NCBI RefSeq assembly: GCF_052119705.1
Contig: NZ_JBGQOP010000001.1
Location: forward strand, 62,001-126,000
Direction of reading: 5' to 3'
Source: Oceanimonas sp052119705
GTDB lineage: Bacteria; Pseudomonadota; Gammaproteobacteria; Enterobacterales; Aeromonadaceae
Length of the DNA: 64,000 nucleotides
The notes below the pieces were generated by a model, which did not search any database, was not told where the DNA came from, and saw nothing but the letters and a program-made list of their open reading frames with translations. Position numbers and translations under genes: made by a program. Shown piece after piece: positions 36,635-45,774 of this stretch. Within the stretch, counting starts at the first letter, position 1; the number at the start of each line of letters is the position of its first letter.

Positions 36635-36666
36635 AAAAAACCGAGCCCAGTGGCTCGGTTTTTTTA
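36635..36666 (+). terminator. Intrinsic terminator after hldE (bidirectional)
   Basis: AAAAAACCGAGCC (36635-36647) and GGCTCGGTTTTTT (36652-36664) form a 13-bp stem with a 4-nt loop. A-rich and T-rich flanks allow use by both hldE and the convergent tolC. Confidence 0.88.
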
Positions 36667-36737
36667 TGGGTGAATCTTGGCTGTACTATGTCGTTAGATG
36701 CGGTGCTTATATTTTTCTAGGAGCTTGAGGCTATTAG

Positions 36738-38042
36738 TTACTTCTTCATCAAACCATTATTGAGTTCGACTAAGTCTTGCTCGGTTAAGCTGCCGGCAGC
36801 TTGTTTGAGCTGTAGCTGTTTGAGAACATAGTTATAACGCGCGGCAGCCAAGTTTTGTTTGGCATCATAAAGCAGACTAATGGCGTTTAGCACATCCACT
36901 ACGGTGCGGGTCCCCACTTCATAACCGGCTTCGGTGGCATCTAACGCGCTTTGTGACGAAAGCACAGACTGCTCTAAGGCGCTTACCGAGCTGGCAGAAG
37001 AGCTTACGTCATTAAAAGAGGAGTACACCTGACTTTTAACCGCGCGAAAGCTGCGCTCTAGCTCTTCGCTGGCGGCCACATAATCAAACTGCGCTTGCTT
37101 CACTTGAGACGTGGTAGCGCCACCGCTGTAGATGGGTAGGTTAAAGGATAATCCGACCACAGCTTGATTATTGTTGCCGCTTTGAGCTCCTACCGAGCTA
37201 TCGGCGTAATCATTGTATTGGCTGCCAACACCGGCATTAAGATCCAGTGTGGGAGCATGGCCTGCTTGGGCAAAACTAATTTGCTCGTTGGCGATGTCTT
37301 TAGCGATACGCTGTTCATGTAAGAGCAGATTTTTTTCCAGCGCAATTTCTAGCCAAGCATCGGCGTTAATAACAGATTGTTGCGGGCTAAACAGTTCGGT
37401 ATTGAGTTTATCCAAGTTGGCGTAACCCATGTTGGTTAGCTCACGTAGGATTTCTTTGGCATTATTAACCGCATTCTCGGCGCTAATTTCTTCGGCTCGG
37501 GCCTGATCAAATTGAGCTTGTGCTTCGTATACGTCTGTCATGGCGCTTAGCCCCACTTCAAACTGCAGCTTGGTTTGCTCAAGCTGGCGCGCAACGGCTT
37601 CTTTATTGGCTTGCACAAAGCTCAGAGTATCTTCGGCGCTAAGCACTGAAAAATAGGCCTGTGTGGCGCGCAGTATTAGATTTTGCTGTACCTGTTTGTA
37701 AACGACTTCAGCTCGAGTGGCCTGCTTTTCGGTGATATCCAGATTGGCCCAAGCAGATTTACGGTACAAAGCTTGGCCTAGGTTTAAGCTGGCGCCCACC
37801 GTACTTACGTCACTGATGGCGCTATTTTTTACATAGTTGGCATCGGCGCCTAAATTTACCTGTGGCAATAAGGGGGCGCGGGACTCGTTGATTTTCTCGA
37901 AGGCGGAGTCGCGCACCGCTTTGGCTTGGCGTACTTGTGGGTCATTTAGCGTTGCTTGCTGATAAATATCGAGTAAGTCTTCGGCTTGAGTCGGACCTGT
38001 GACGCAAAGCAAGATCAGAGTCGACAGTAGCGTTTTTTTCAT
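36738..38042 (-). CDS. tolC: Outer membrane efflux/secretion channel TolC
   Basis: Trimeric outer-membrane tunnel used by RND pumps and type I secretion. 434 aa from the ATG at 38042, which starts a clear signal peptide (MKKTLLSTLILLCVTGPTQA); the longer upstream frame is not used. Two outer membrane efflux protein repeats: one at about 22-215 (LLDIYQQATLNDPQVRQAKA) and one at about 230-420 (YEVGTRTVVDVLNAISLLYD, LAAARYNYVLKQLQLKQAAG). Mature part is Gln/Ala-rich and helical. Divergent from nudF, as in E. coli. A perfect palindrome lies in the shared upstream region. Confidence 0.94.
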   Translation of the reverse strand: MKKTLLSTLILLCVTGPTQAEDLLDIYQQATLNDPQVRQAKAVRDSAFEKINESRAPLLPQVNLGADANYVKNSAISDVSTVGASLNLGQALYRKSAWANLDITEKQATRAEVVYKQVQQNLILRATQAYFSVLSAEDTLSFVQANKEAVARQLEQTKLQFEVGLSAMTDVYEAQAQFDQARAEEISAENAVNNAKEILRELTNMGYANLDKLNTELFSPQQSVINADAWLEIALEKNLLLHEQRIAKDIANEQISFAQAGHAPTLDLNAGVGSQYNDYADSSVGAQSGNNNQAVVGLSFNLPIYSGGATTSQVKQAQFDYVAASEELERSFRAVKSQVYSSFNDVSSSASSVSALEQSVLSSQSALDATEAGYEVGTRTVVDVLNAISLLYDAKQNLAAARYNYVLKQLQLKQAAGSLTEQDLVELNNGLMKK

Positions 38043-38243
38043 TATTTTTGCCTTATGTAACAAGTAAGCCAGAGCGCCGAGCGAGGCAGGCTGGGTGTTT
38101 TGAGTGGATAAGTATAAGAGTAACATCAGTATTCTGGGTTAGGCAGTTTATTAACCAGCGGTTAGCGCAGTGCTAACATTGAGTCTGAGCACTCAGTGTT
38201 AACTATCAGTTTTTAATCCAGTAACTAAAAATTAAATTATTTA

Positions 38244-38261
38244 TGAATGAACGTTCATTCA
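38244..38261. promoter_or_regulatory. Perfect 18-bp palindrome, candidate TetR-family operator
   Basis: TGAATGAACGTTCATTCA is an exact inverted repeat in the tolC/nudF divergent region, 202 nt upstream of tolC and 53 nt upstream of nudF. The form (TGAATG-centred, with overlapping TGAACGTTCA) is like many TetR-family operators. No such regulator gene is in the window. Confidence 0.55.
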
Positions 38262-38313
38262 CTTTTGACGCTAGTCTAAAATCTGGTGTTAAAAAGTCAA
38301 GAAAGGAGTGGCC

Positions 38314-38955
38314 ATGAACCGCAAACAAAGGCCCCATTTTGGGCCAGAGGACTGTGAACTAATCGAGGAAATTCCCGGCTATCAAGGCTTTTTTAAGCTC
38401 TTGCGGCTGCGCTTACGTCATAAATTATTTGCCGGCGGCTGGAGCCAAGAGATCACCCGCGAGCTGTTTGTGCGTGGCCATGCGGCGGCGGTTTTACCTT
38501 ATGATGCGGTGCGCGATGAAATTATCTTAGTGGAACAATTTCGCGTTGGCGCAGTCTTTGAACAAGGCACTCCTTGGCTATTAGAAATAGTGGCCGGCAT
38601 AGTCGATGAAGGCGAAACGCCAGAAGAAGTGGTGCGCCGCGAGGCCGCAGAAGAAGCCGGCTTAATGCTGGGCAGCTTAACCTTGATTAGCAGTTATTAC
38701 CCAAGTCCAGGCGGTTGCAGCGAGCGCATCAGTTTGTTTTTAGGTGAGGTGGATGCCAGCCTAGCGCCGACACATGGTGGTTTGAGTGATGAGAGCGAAG
38801 ACATACGAGTGCATCGCGTGCCGAGAATGTTAGCCATGCAATGGCTGGCCGAAGGTAAGTTGGACAATGCCAGCACCATAATCGCGTTGCAGTGGTTGGC
38901 CTTACGACTTGCCGGAGTGAGTGAAACCTCAGTCGGTGCAGCGGATGAGCGCTAA
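38314..38955 (+). CDS. nudF: ADP-ribose pyrophosphatase NudF
   Basis: Nudix hydrolase that cleaves ADP-ribose to AMP and ribose-5-phosphate. 213 aa from the ATG at 38314, preceded by AAAGGAG at 5-nt spacing; an in-frame GTG six nt upstream lies in the Shine-Dalgarno and is rejected. The Nudix box spans about residues 94-116 (GIVDEGETPEE then RREAAEEAGL). The family-specific YYPSPGGCSERI follows. First gene of nudF-yqiB-cpdA-yqiA, the E. coli order. Confidence 0.95.
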   Translation: MNRKQRPHFGPEDCELIEEIPGYQGFFKLLRLRLRHKLFAGGWSQEITRELFVRGHAAAVLPYDAVRDEIILVEQFRVGAVFEQGTPWLLEIVAGIVDEGETPEEVVRREAAEEAGLMLGSLTLISSYYPSPGGCSERISLFLGEVDASLAPTHGGLSDESEDIRVHRVPRMLAMQWLAEGKLDNASTIIALQWLALRLAGVSETSVGAADER

Positions 38956-39156
38956 GAGGCAATCCTTGCTCTAGTTGAGTGCTGTTCGTAATAGACTTCG
39001 GCAAAAATTTTAAGCTCTCATGTTATCTTATCTACTTATCTGTTTACCTTTAATGCTGCACCTTAGTTGTTCAGTAAGAGAAAATTTTAAATCATTAGAG
39101 TAAGCCTCTAGATAAGTAAGTAACGTCAGCTTTGATAGCTGGCAAGGAGCAATATT

Positions 39157-39597
39157 TTGAATAGCGTGATCCCACGTCGGTATGTACCGGATTTAAAAAC
39201 GCTACAGCGTACCTGTGATGTGAATTACATGGCGCTGATGAAATTACTGCCCCATGGCAGCCAAGTAGGCGACAGTGTGTCGGTAGGTATTAGCGAGCAG
39301 GTATTGTTTGTGCTTAAGGTGTTAGACATAGCGCCCTACACTTGGCACGTGTCGATTGAGCAATGCACGCCACATTTACCTTCTTTTATGCGTATGAAGC
39401 TAAAAGTACGACTTTATCATGACGTTAGAATGGCCGAAGTGTGTGCCAGCCAGCAGATATTGAACCTGCGTTCGAGTTATCATTACCCCAATGACAAGAT
39501 GCATCAGCGTAATGAAAAAGAGCAGGTAAACTTTTTTTTGGCTGAATGGCTGAAATGTTGCCTACAACATGGCTTTAGCACGGTTAAACAAATTTGA
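39157..39597 (+). CDS. yqiB: DUF1249 protein YqiB
   Basis: 146 aa, conserved protein of unknown function found between nudF and cpdA. Similar along its length to E. coli YqiB: RYVPDLKTLQRTCDVNYMAL, MRMKLKVRLYHDVRMAEVC, HYPNDKMHQRNEKEQVN, and FLAEWLKCCLQHG. Starts with TTG preceded by AAGGAG at 7-nt spacing. Its stop overlaps the TTG start of cpdA. Confidence 0.9.
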   Translation: MNSVIPRRYVPDLKTLQRTCDVNYMALMKLLPHGSQVGDSVSVGISEQVLFVLKVLDIAPYTWHVSIEQCTPHLPSFMRMKLKVRLYHDVRMAEVCASQQILNLRSSYHYPNDKMHQRNEKEQVNFFLAEWLKCCLQHGFSTVKQI

Positions 39598-40454
39598 ATC
39601 AGACGCCTAATTTTCTTGAGACCATAGAGCTAACACCACACCGCGCAGACGGCGTGGTGGATTTGCTGCAGATCACGGACACGCATCTGTTTGCCGATAA
39701 AAACGCCGATTTTTTGGGCATAGCGCCGTGGCACAGTGCCCGCGCCGTGGTGGATGCCATCTTAGAAAATGCCCGCGATCTCGATACTAGGCCCCAAGAC
39801 TTTATTTTAGCGACCGGTGATTTATCACAAGACCAAACTGCTGAGTCTTATCATCACTTTGGTAAGCTGATGAGTGATCTTGCGCCCCCGATTTTTTGGT
39901 TGCCCGGCAATCATGACGATGAGCTCCTGATGCAGGCCGAGCTGGATGCGGCGGGCATTAGCAATGCTAAACACCTATTGTGCGGCCAGTGGCAGATTTT
40001 GCTGCTCGATACTCATCTCGATCATGAAACCTTTGGCGAGCTGTCTTTGGCGCAACTCTCTTTGCTCGAACAGGCCATCACTCAATACCCTAAGCACCAC
40101 TTATTACTGGCGGTGCATCATCAGGCGATCCCCGTGGGTTGTGCTTGGTTAGATCAGCATAATTTGCGCAACAGCGCAGCCATGAAGGCCATCTTAAGCA
40201 AACATCAGGCTTCAAAAGTCGTGATGTGTGGCCACGTGCACCAAGGTTTCGATCAGCAAGAAAATGGCATTCGTTATTTGGCCAGCCCCGCTACTTGCAT
40301 TCAATTCAAACCTTTGTCCGATGACTTTGCCCTCGACAGCATGGCTCCGGGCTGGCGCGCGCTGTCTTTGTATCCCGATGGGCGCCTAAGCACCCAAGTG
40401 TGGCGCCTGCCCCACCATGCCTTTGCCCCCGATTTTAGTGCTACCGGATATTAA
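39594..40454 (+). CDS. cpdA: 3',5'-cyclic-AMP phosphodiesterase CpdA
   Basis: Metallophosphoesterase that degrades cAMP and so tunes CRP signalling. 286 aa. Complete metal-binding motif series: LQITDTHLF (D-x-H), ATGDLSQDQ (GD), LPGNHDDEL (GNHD), AVHHQAIPVG (H) and MCGHVHQGF (GHxH). Starts with TTG overlapping the yqiB TGA (TTGA), suggesting translational coupling at a low-efficiency start. The next gene begins 1 nt after the stop. Confidence 0.95.
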   Translation: MNQTPNFLETIELTPHRADGVVDLLQITDTHLFADKNADFLGIAPWHSARAVVDAILENARDLDTRPQDFILATGDLSQDQTAESYHHFGKLMSDLAPPIFWLPGNHDDELLMQAELDAAGISNAKHLLCGQWQILLLDTHLDHETFGELSLAQLSLLEQAITQYPKHHLLLAVHHQAIPVGCAWLDQHNLRNSAAMKAILSKHQASKVVMCGHVHQGFDQQENGIRYLASPATCIQFKPLSDDFALDSMAPGWRALSLYPDGRLSTQVWRLPHHAFAPDFSATGY

Positions 40455-40455
40455 G

Positions 40456-41037
40456 ATGTCGACGCTGCTTTATTTGCATGGCTTTAACTCTTCGCCGCAG
40501 TCTGTAAAGGCTCGCGAAATGCAGCAATATCTTCTGCAAAAGCGCCCCGATATCCACTTTATTTGCCCGCAATTGTCCGCCACGCCGGCGGCCGCCTGGG
40601 CGCAAATTGCCGAGATTTGCGAGCAAATTCGGACCGAGAGCCAAGGCCCATTTGGCGTGGCAGGTAGCTCCTTAGGGGGCTTTTTAGCGACCCAAGTGGC
40701 CGAACAATTTGGTGTGCGCGCCGTGGTCATTAATCCGGCCGTTAACCCGCATCTGTTGCTAAAAGATTACATAGGTGAGCAAGTTAATCCCTATACCTTT
40801 GATCGTTACTTGCTGACCGAGCAACATATGCGGGAGCTGAGTGAGCTGCGCTTAATGGAGCCTACTTGCATGGATCGTATTTGGTTGCTGCAACAGCAGG
40901 GCGATGAGGTGTTAGATTACCGCGAAGCGCTCGATTTTTATCGCTTCGCCCGGGTGTGCATTCAAAAAGGCGGCGACCATTCGTTTATCGGTTTTCATCA
41001 CTACTGCGCGCAAATCATCCGTTTTTTGGAGCTGTGA
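40456..41037 (+). CDS. yqiA: YqiA-type esterase (alpha/beta hydrolase)
   Basis: 193 aa from the ATG at 40456; E. coli YqiA is 193 aa. UPF0227 serine esterase family acting on short acyl chains in vitro. MSTLLYLHGFNSSPQSVKAR starts the fold; the nucleophile elbow is GVAGSSLGG (Ser near residue 75); the catalytic His is in QKGGDHSFIGF near the end. One nt after cpdA. Overlapped at its stop by a heptad array; parE follows 240 bp later. Confidence 0.93.
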   Translation: MSTLLYLHGFNSSPQSVKAREMQQYLLQKRPDIHFICPQLSATPAAAWAQIAEICEQIRTESQGPFGVAGSSLGGFLATQVAEQFGVRAVVINPAVNPHLLLKDYIGEQVNPYTFDRYLLTEQHMRELSELRLMEPTCMDRIWLLQQQGDEVLDYREALDFYRFARVCIQKGGDHSFIGFHHYCAQIIRFLEL

Positions 41038-41074
41038 GCGAAACGCCGTGAGGGTAAATGGTGAGGTGTGAGGC
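41034..41074 (+). repeat. Heptad array at the yqiA stop
   Basis: GTGAGCG (containing the yqiA stop), AAACGCC, GTGAGGG, a 6-nt unit TAAATG, GTGAGGT, GTGAGGC, then GCAAAACACCG. Most units carry a stop triplet. Confidence 0.8.
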
Positions 41075-41175
41075 GCAAAACACCGAAATCTGCAGATTAA
41101 GGATTAACCCTATCGCTCTCCCCCTCACGTTTTTTTAGTATCATTCAAGATTAAAAATTCAGCACTCAACATTGC

Positions 41176-41203
41176 CCCTCACGCTTCACACCTTACGCCT
41201 CAC
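41176..41203 (-). repeat. Inverted heptad array upstream of parE
   Basis: On the minus strand GTGAGGC, GTAAGGT, GTGAAGC, GTGAGGG in exact 7-nt phase. No minus-strand gene ends here, so this is the exception to the gene-end rule; it may be a remnant of a lost convergent gene or half of an inverted pair with 41034-41074. Confidence 0.8.
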
Positions 41204-41277
41204 CGCTCTTAAAGCTGACATCCCCTAGCCCTAAGTAGTAAGATGGCGCCTACGAATTCTGATTATTTAGGGTCAAC

Positions 41278-43173
41278 ATGTCATCCAGTCAATATACTGC
41301 TGATGCTATTGAGGTACTCAATGGCCTAGAGCCGGTGCGTCGTCGCCCTGGTATGTATACCGACACTACGCGGCCCAATCATCTCGGCCAAGAAGTCATC
41401 GACAACAGTGTTGATGAGGCCCTCGCCGGCCACGCCACCAAGATAGAAGTGATATTGCATGCGGATCAATCGCTGGAAGTGATTGATAACGGTCGTGGCA
41501 TGCCGGTGGATATTCACCCAGAAGAAGGTATCTCGGGCGTAGAGCTGATTTTTACCAAGCTGCATGCAGGCGGTAAGTTTTCGAATAAAAACTATCAATT
41601 CTCCGGCGGCCTACACGGCGTGGGCATTTCCGTGGTCAGTGCCTTGAGCTCGCGTTTAGACGTGGCCATACGTCGTGGCGGTCAAGTGTATGAGATGGCC
41701 TTTGAGCACGGCAACAAGGTCAGTGAACTGACGGTAACCGGCACCTGTGGCCAACGTAATACTGGCACCCGCGTGCACTTTTGGCCCGATGCCAGCTACT
41801 TCGACTCCGCTCGATTTTCGGTTTCTCGGCTTAAGCACTTATTAAAAGCCAAGGCGGTGTTGTGCCCCGGCCTGACCATTCGCTTTGAAGATAAGGTGAA
41901 TGACGAAACCCTAGAGTGGTTTTATGAAGATGGTCTGCAAGACTACTTAGTCGAGTCGGTCAAGGATTACACCTGCCTGCCCGAAGTGCCCTTTGTTGGT
42001 AACTTTAGTACCGAGCTATCGGCGGCAGAATGGGCGCTGACGTGGCTGCCCGAAGGCGGCGAGGGCATAGGCGAGAGCTACGTAAACCTGATCCCCACCA
42101 CCCAAGGCGGCACGCACGTTAACGGCCTGCGCCAAGGCCTGTTGGATGCCATGCGCGAGTTTTGTGAGTTTAGAAACCTGCTGCCGCGCGGCGTGAAATT
42201 AACACCCGACGATATTTGGGAGCGCTGCTCTTATATTTTGTCGGTGAAGATGCAAGACCCGCAGTTTGCCGGCCAAACCAAAGAGCGCTTGTCGTCTCGC
42301 CAAAGCTCGGCCTTCGTGTCTGGCGTGGTGAAAGATGCTTTTAGTTTATGGCTAAACCAGCACACCGAATTGGCGGAGCAAATTGCCGAGCTCTGTATCA
42401 ACAGCGCTCAGCGCCGCTTACGTCAAGCTAAAAAAGTAGTGCGCAAAAAGGTCACTCAAGGCCCGGCTTTGCCCGGCAAGCTGACCGACTGCGCCTGCTC
42501 GGATCCGATGCGTGGCGAGTTATTTCTAGTAGAAGGTGACTCGGCGGGTGGCAGTGCCAAACAAGCACGAGACCGAGAATTTCAGGCGATCATGCCGCTG
42601 CGCGGTAAGATCTTAAACACTTGGGAAGTGGACTCGGGTCAGGTATTGGCCTCCCAAGAAGTGCACGATATTTCGGTGGCGATCGGCCTAGATCCTGACT
42701 CTACGGACTTAAGTGACCTGCGCTACGGCAAGATCTGCATCTTGGCGGATGCAGACTCGGATGGTTTGCATATCGCCACGCTATTGTGTGCGCTCTTTAT
42801 GCGCCATTTCCGCCATCTGGTCGAACAGGGCCACGTATATGTGGCCATGCCGCCTTTGTACCGTATCGATATTGGTAAAGAGGTGCATTACGCGCTGGAC
42901 GAAAGCGAGCGCGACGGCGTGCTAGAGCGTCTTAAAGCCGAGAAAAAACGCGGCAAAATACAGGTCACGCGCTTTAAAGGCCTGGGTGAAATGAACCCCA
43001 AGCAGCTGCGCGAAACCACGCTGGATCCTAATACCCGTCGTTTAGTACAGCTGACGGTGGAAGACATGGCAGCCACCGAAACCTTGATGGACATGCTGCT
43101 GGCCAAGAAACGATCCAGTGATCGTCGTGAATGGTTAGAAACCAAGGGTAACTTGGTTGATCCGCTGGTCTGA
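41278..43173 (+). CDS. parE: DNA topoisomerase IV subunit B
   Basis: ATPase subunit of the decatenase. 631 aa (E. coli 630). GHKL ATPase part: QEVIDNSVDEALAGHA, DNGRGMPVDIHP, GGLHGVGISVVSALS; transducer domain (about 220-390); TOPRIM metal site with LVEGDSAGGSAKQARDREFQ (about 419-438) and LADADSDGLHI; C-terminal RFKGLGEMNPKQLRETTLDP. parC follows 13 nt downstream, so the two subunits are co-expressed. Confidence 0.98.
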   Translation: MSSSQYTADAIEVLNGLEPVRRRPGMYTDTTRPNHLGQEVIDNSVDEALAGHATKIEVILHADQSLEVIDNGRGMPVDIHPEEGISGVELIFTKLHAGGKFSNKNYQFSGGLHGVGISVVSALSSRLDVAIRRGGQVYEMAFEHGNKVSELTVTGTCGQRNTGTRVHFWPDASYFDSARFSVSRLKHLLKAKAVLCPGLTIRFEDKVNDETLEWFYEDGLQDYLVESVKDYTCLPEVPFVGNFSTELSAAEWALTWLPEGGEGIGESYVNLIPTTQGGTHVNGLRQGLLDAMREFCEFRNLLPRGVKLTPDDIWERCSYILSVKMQDPQFAGQTKERLSSRQSSAFVSGVVKDAFSLWLNQHTELAEQIAELCINSAQRRLRQAKKVVRKKVTQGPALPGKLTDCACSDPMRGELFLVEGDSAGGSAKQARDREFQAIMPLRGKILNTWEVDSGQVLASQEVHDISVAIGLDPDSTDLSDLRYGKICILADADSDGLHIATLLCALFMRHFRHLVEQGHVYVAMPPLYRIDIGKEVHYALDESERDGVLERLKAEKKRGKIQVTRFKGLGEMNPKQLRETTLDPNTRRLVQLTVEDMAATETLMDMLLAKKRSSDRREWLETKGNLVDPLV

Positions 43174-43186
43174 GGAAAGGAATTAA

Positions 43187-45478
43187 ATGAGTACGAACGA
43201 TTTTACGATGGAAGGCGTCGAACGCCTGCCCATGCACACCTTTACCGAGCAGGCCTACCTTAATTATTCCATGTACGTGATCATGGACCGTGCCTTGCCC
43301 CACATTGGCGATGGCCTAAAACCGGTACAGAGGCGCATTATTTATGCCATGAGCGAATTAGGCTTATCCGCCAGCTCTAAGCATAAAAAATCTGCCCGTA
43401 CCGTGGGCGATGTGCTGGGTAAATATCACCCCCACGGCGACTCGGCCTGTTATGAAGCCATGGTCTTGATGGCGCAGCCGTTTTCCTACCGCTATCCGCT
43501 AGTAGACGGCCAAGGGAACTGGGGCGCACCGGACGATCCTAAGTCTTTCGCCGCCATGCGTTATACGGAAGCGCGCCTGTCGCGCTACGCCGAATTACTG
43601 CTCTCGGAATTAGGCCAAGGCACGGTTGATTGGATCCCCAACTTCGATGGCACCATGGACGAGCCGCGGGTTTTGCCGGCGCGTTTGCCGCACATCTTAA
43701 TGAACGGCATTACCGGCATTGCTGTGGGCATGGCGACGGATATTCCGCCGCATAATATTCGCGAACTCGCCGGCGCTTGTGTGCATCTGCTGGATAATCC
43801 TAAGGCAAGCGTGGCCGAGCTGATGCAGTTTGTGCAGGGCCCGGATTACCCCACCGATGCGGAGATCATTACCCCGCGGGCCGATATTCAAAAGATCTAC
43901 GAGACTGGGCGCGGCAGCATCAAGATGCGTGCCGTCTATGAGATGGAGCACGGCGATATAGTGGTGACAGCTCTGCCGCATCAGGCCAGTAGCGGCAAGA
44001 TATTGGAACAGATCGCCGCACAAATGCAGGCCAAGAAGCTGCCTATGGTGGCGGATTTGCGCGATGAAGCGGATCATGAAAACCCCACCCGTTTGGTGAT
44101 CATTCCGCGCTCTAATCGCGTCGACGTTGAACAGCTCATGCAGCACTTGTTTGCTAGCACGGATCTAGAAAAGAGCTATCGCGTTAACCTGAATATGCTG
44201 GGCTTAAACAATAAGCCGCAAGTGAAAACCCTGGACATGATCCTCGACGAATGGCTGAGCTTTCGTCGCCAAACCGTGCGTAATCGCCTGCAATATCGAC
44301 TCGATCGAGTAGAAGCGCGACTGCATATTTTGATCGGTTTGTTGGCGGCGTTTTTAAATATCGATGAAGTGATCGAGATCATTCGGGCCGAAGACGAGCC
44401 CAAGCCGGTGTTGATGAGCCGCTTCGATCTGAGCAACATTCAAGCCGAAGCCATCTTAGAGCTGAAATTGCGTCATTTAGCCAAGTTGGAAGAATTCAAA
44501 ATTCGTGGTGAACAAGACGAACTGGCCGCCGAGCGCGATAAGTTACAGGCCTTGTTAGGTTCGGAACGTCGTTTAAGTACTTTGATCAGAAAAGAGATCC
44601 AAGCCGACGCCGAGAAATTTGGCGACGACAGGCGCTCACCGTTAATGGAGCGCGCCGAGGCCAAAGCCTTAAGTGAAAAAGAGCTGATCCCAAGCGAAGC
44701 CGTGACTGTGGTGTTGTCAGAAAAAGGTTGGATCCGCTCCGCCAAAGGCCACGATGTGGATGGCGCTAGCCTAAGCTATCGCGCCGGTGACAGCTTCTTA
44801 TCGGCGGCCAATGGCCGCAGTAATCAGCTGGTGGTGTTCTTATCCAGCATAGGCCGTGCCTACGCCCAAGAGGCTCATGGGCTGCCTTCGGCTCGTGGTC
44901 AAGGCGAACCGCTGACGGGGCGTTGCAGCTTAAGCCCGGGCGAGCAGCCGAGCTTCGTATTAATGGGTGAAGACGAACGGCTGTTCTTATTAGCGTCGGA
45001 TGCGGGCTATGGCTTCGTGTGTCGCTACGCCGATATGCTAAGCCGCAATAAAAACGGCAAGGCGTTGCTGACCGTGCCCAAAGGCGGCGTGGTATTGCAG
45101 CCGGTGGCGATTGAGCAGCTTGCCAGCAGCCAGTGTTTAGCGGTGACCAACGAAGGCCGCATGTTGTTGTTTCCACTGACGGATTTGCCGTTACTGGGCA
45201 AGGGCAAGGGCAATAAGATCATAGGTATAACGGGAGCCAAGGTGCAGGCGCGGGAAGACTTCATCAAGCAGCTCGTAGTCGTGCCAGAAGGGGCTAGTGT
45301 GACCTTGCATGCGGGTAAGCGCAAGCTGACCTTGAAGCCGACCGATTTGGCTCACTACCATGGTGAGCGCGGTCGTCGCGGCGCCCTGTTGCCACGTGGT
45401 TTGCAGCGGGTGGACAGCTTACAGATTGAGCTCGGCACGGCTGCCAGCACCGAGGACTCAGCAACTAGCGAAGCATAA
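43187..45478 (+). CDS. parC: DNA topoisomerase IV subunit A
   Basis: DNA cleavage subunit of topoisomerase IV. 763 aa (E. coli 752). The active Tyr is in AAMRYTEARLS near residue 126. The quinolone-determining stretch HPHGDSACYEAMVLM keeps Ser and Glu at the positions usually mutated in resistance, so it looks wild-type. The C-terminal beta-pinwheel domain begins about residue 500. AAGGAATTAA precedes the ATG. Adjacent parE-parC differs from E. coli, where other genes lie between. Confidence 0.98.
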   Translation: MSTNDFTMEGVERLPMHTFTEQAYLNYSMYVIMDRALPHIGDGLKPVQRRIIYAMSELGLSASSKHKKSARTVGDVLGKYHPHGDSACYEAMVLMAQPFSYRYPLVDGQGNWGAPDDPKSFAAMRYTEARLSRYAELLLSELGQGTVDWIPNFDGTMDEPRVLPARLPHILMNGITGIAVGMATDIPPHNIRELAGACVHLLDNPKASVAELMQFVQGPDYPTDAEIITPRADIQKIYETGRGSIKMRAVYEMEHGDIVVTALPHQASSGKILEQIAAQMQAKKLPMVADLRDEADHENPTRLVIIPRSNRVDVEQLMQHLFASTDLEKSYRVNLNMLGLNNKPQVKTLDMILDEWLSFRRQTVRNRLQYRLDRVEARLHILIGLLAAFLNIDEVIEIIRAEDEPKPVLMSRFDLSNIQAEAILELKLRHLAKLEEFKIRGEQDELAAERDKLQALLGSERRLSTLIRKEIQADAEKFGDDRRSPLMERAEAKALSEKELIPSEAVTVVLSEKGWIRSAKGHDVDGASLSYRAGDSFLSAANGRSNQLVVFLSSIGRAYAQEAHGLPSARGQGEPLTGRCSLSPGEQPSFVLMGEDERLFLLASDAGYGFVCRYADMLSRNKNGKALLTVPKGGVVLQPVAIEQLASSQCLAVTNEGRMLLFPLTDLPLLGKGKGNKIIGITGAKVQAREDFIKQLVVVPEGASVTLHAGKRKLTLKPTDLAHYHGERGRRGALLPRGLQRVDSLQIELGTAASTEDSATSEA

Positions 45479-45502
45479 ACAGCCAAGCGCCTTGCTTTGT
45501 TC

Positions 45503-45523
45503 GTGAGGCGTGAGGTGTAAAAG
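45503..45523 (+). repeat. Heptad array after parC
   Basis: GTGAGGC, GTGAGGT, GTAAAAG in 7-nt phase, 24 nt after the parC stop, then ATAAACACCG. All three units hold TGA or TAA. Confidence 0.75.
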
Positions 45524-45546
45524 ATAAACACCGAGCTTCTTTCACA

Positions 45547-45588
45547 CAAAAAAGGCATCCCGATGAAGGTCGGGGTGCCTTTTTCTTT
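45547..45588 (+). terminator. Intrinsic terminator after parC
   Basis: AAAAAAGGCATCCCGA and TCGGGGTGCCTTTTTC form a long stem with a short loop (about 45548-45585), followed by TTTGTGG. Usable from both sides. Confidence 0.85.
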
Positions 45589-45635
45589 GTGGGCGCTTGG
45601 TGGGATTTAAAAACCATCTACAAACGATTTTGAAC

Positions 45636-45726
45636 TTGTAGCCGTCAATTTATTCGACGGGCCAGCTGAGCTGGCGTTTTTAAGAACTAAAATACTCAAC
45701 CGTGCCGAATAAATTGGCACCTACAA
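45636..45726 (+). repeat. 91-bp palindromic element (inner-core family)
   Basis: Bounded by TTGTAG and CTACAA, with TCAATTTATTCGACGG near the left and GCCGAATAAATTGGCAC near the right as long imperfect inverted repeats and an internal hairpin GCCAGCTGAGCTGGC. It matches the core of the element at 61187-61289. No coding capacity; extruded hairpin or REP/MITE-like repeat. Confidence 0.65.
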
Positions 45727-45739
45727 AACCGGTGTTTTC

Positions 45740-45774
45740 GCCTCACATCTCACGCCTCACGCATCACCCCTCAC
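45740..45774 (-). repeat. Heptad array at and after the mutT stop
   Basis: On the minus strand five contiguous units GTGAGGG, GTGATGC, GTGAGGC, GTGAGAT, GTGAGGC, then GAAAACACCG. The first unit supplies the last codons of MutT (RE) and its TGA spans the first two units; every unit carries TGA. Confidence 0.85.

Noticed and set aside
43400..43480. Quinolone resistance substitution in parC
   Set aside because: The HPHGDSACYEAM stretch has the wild-type Ser and Glu.
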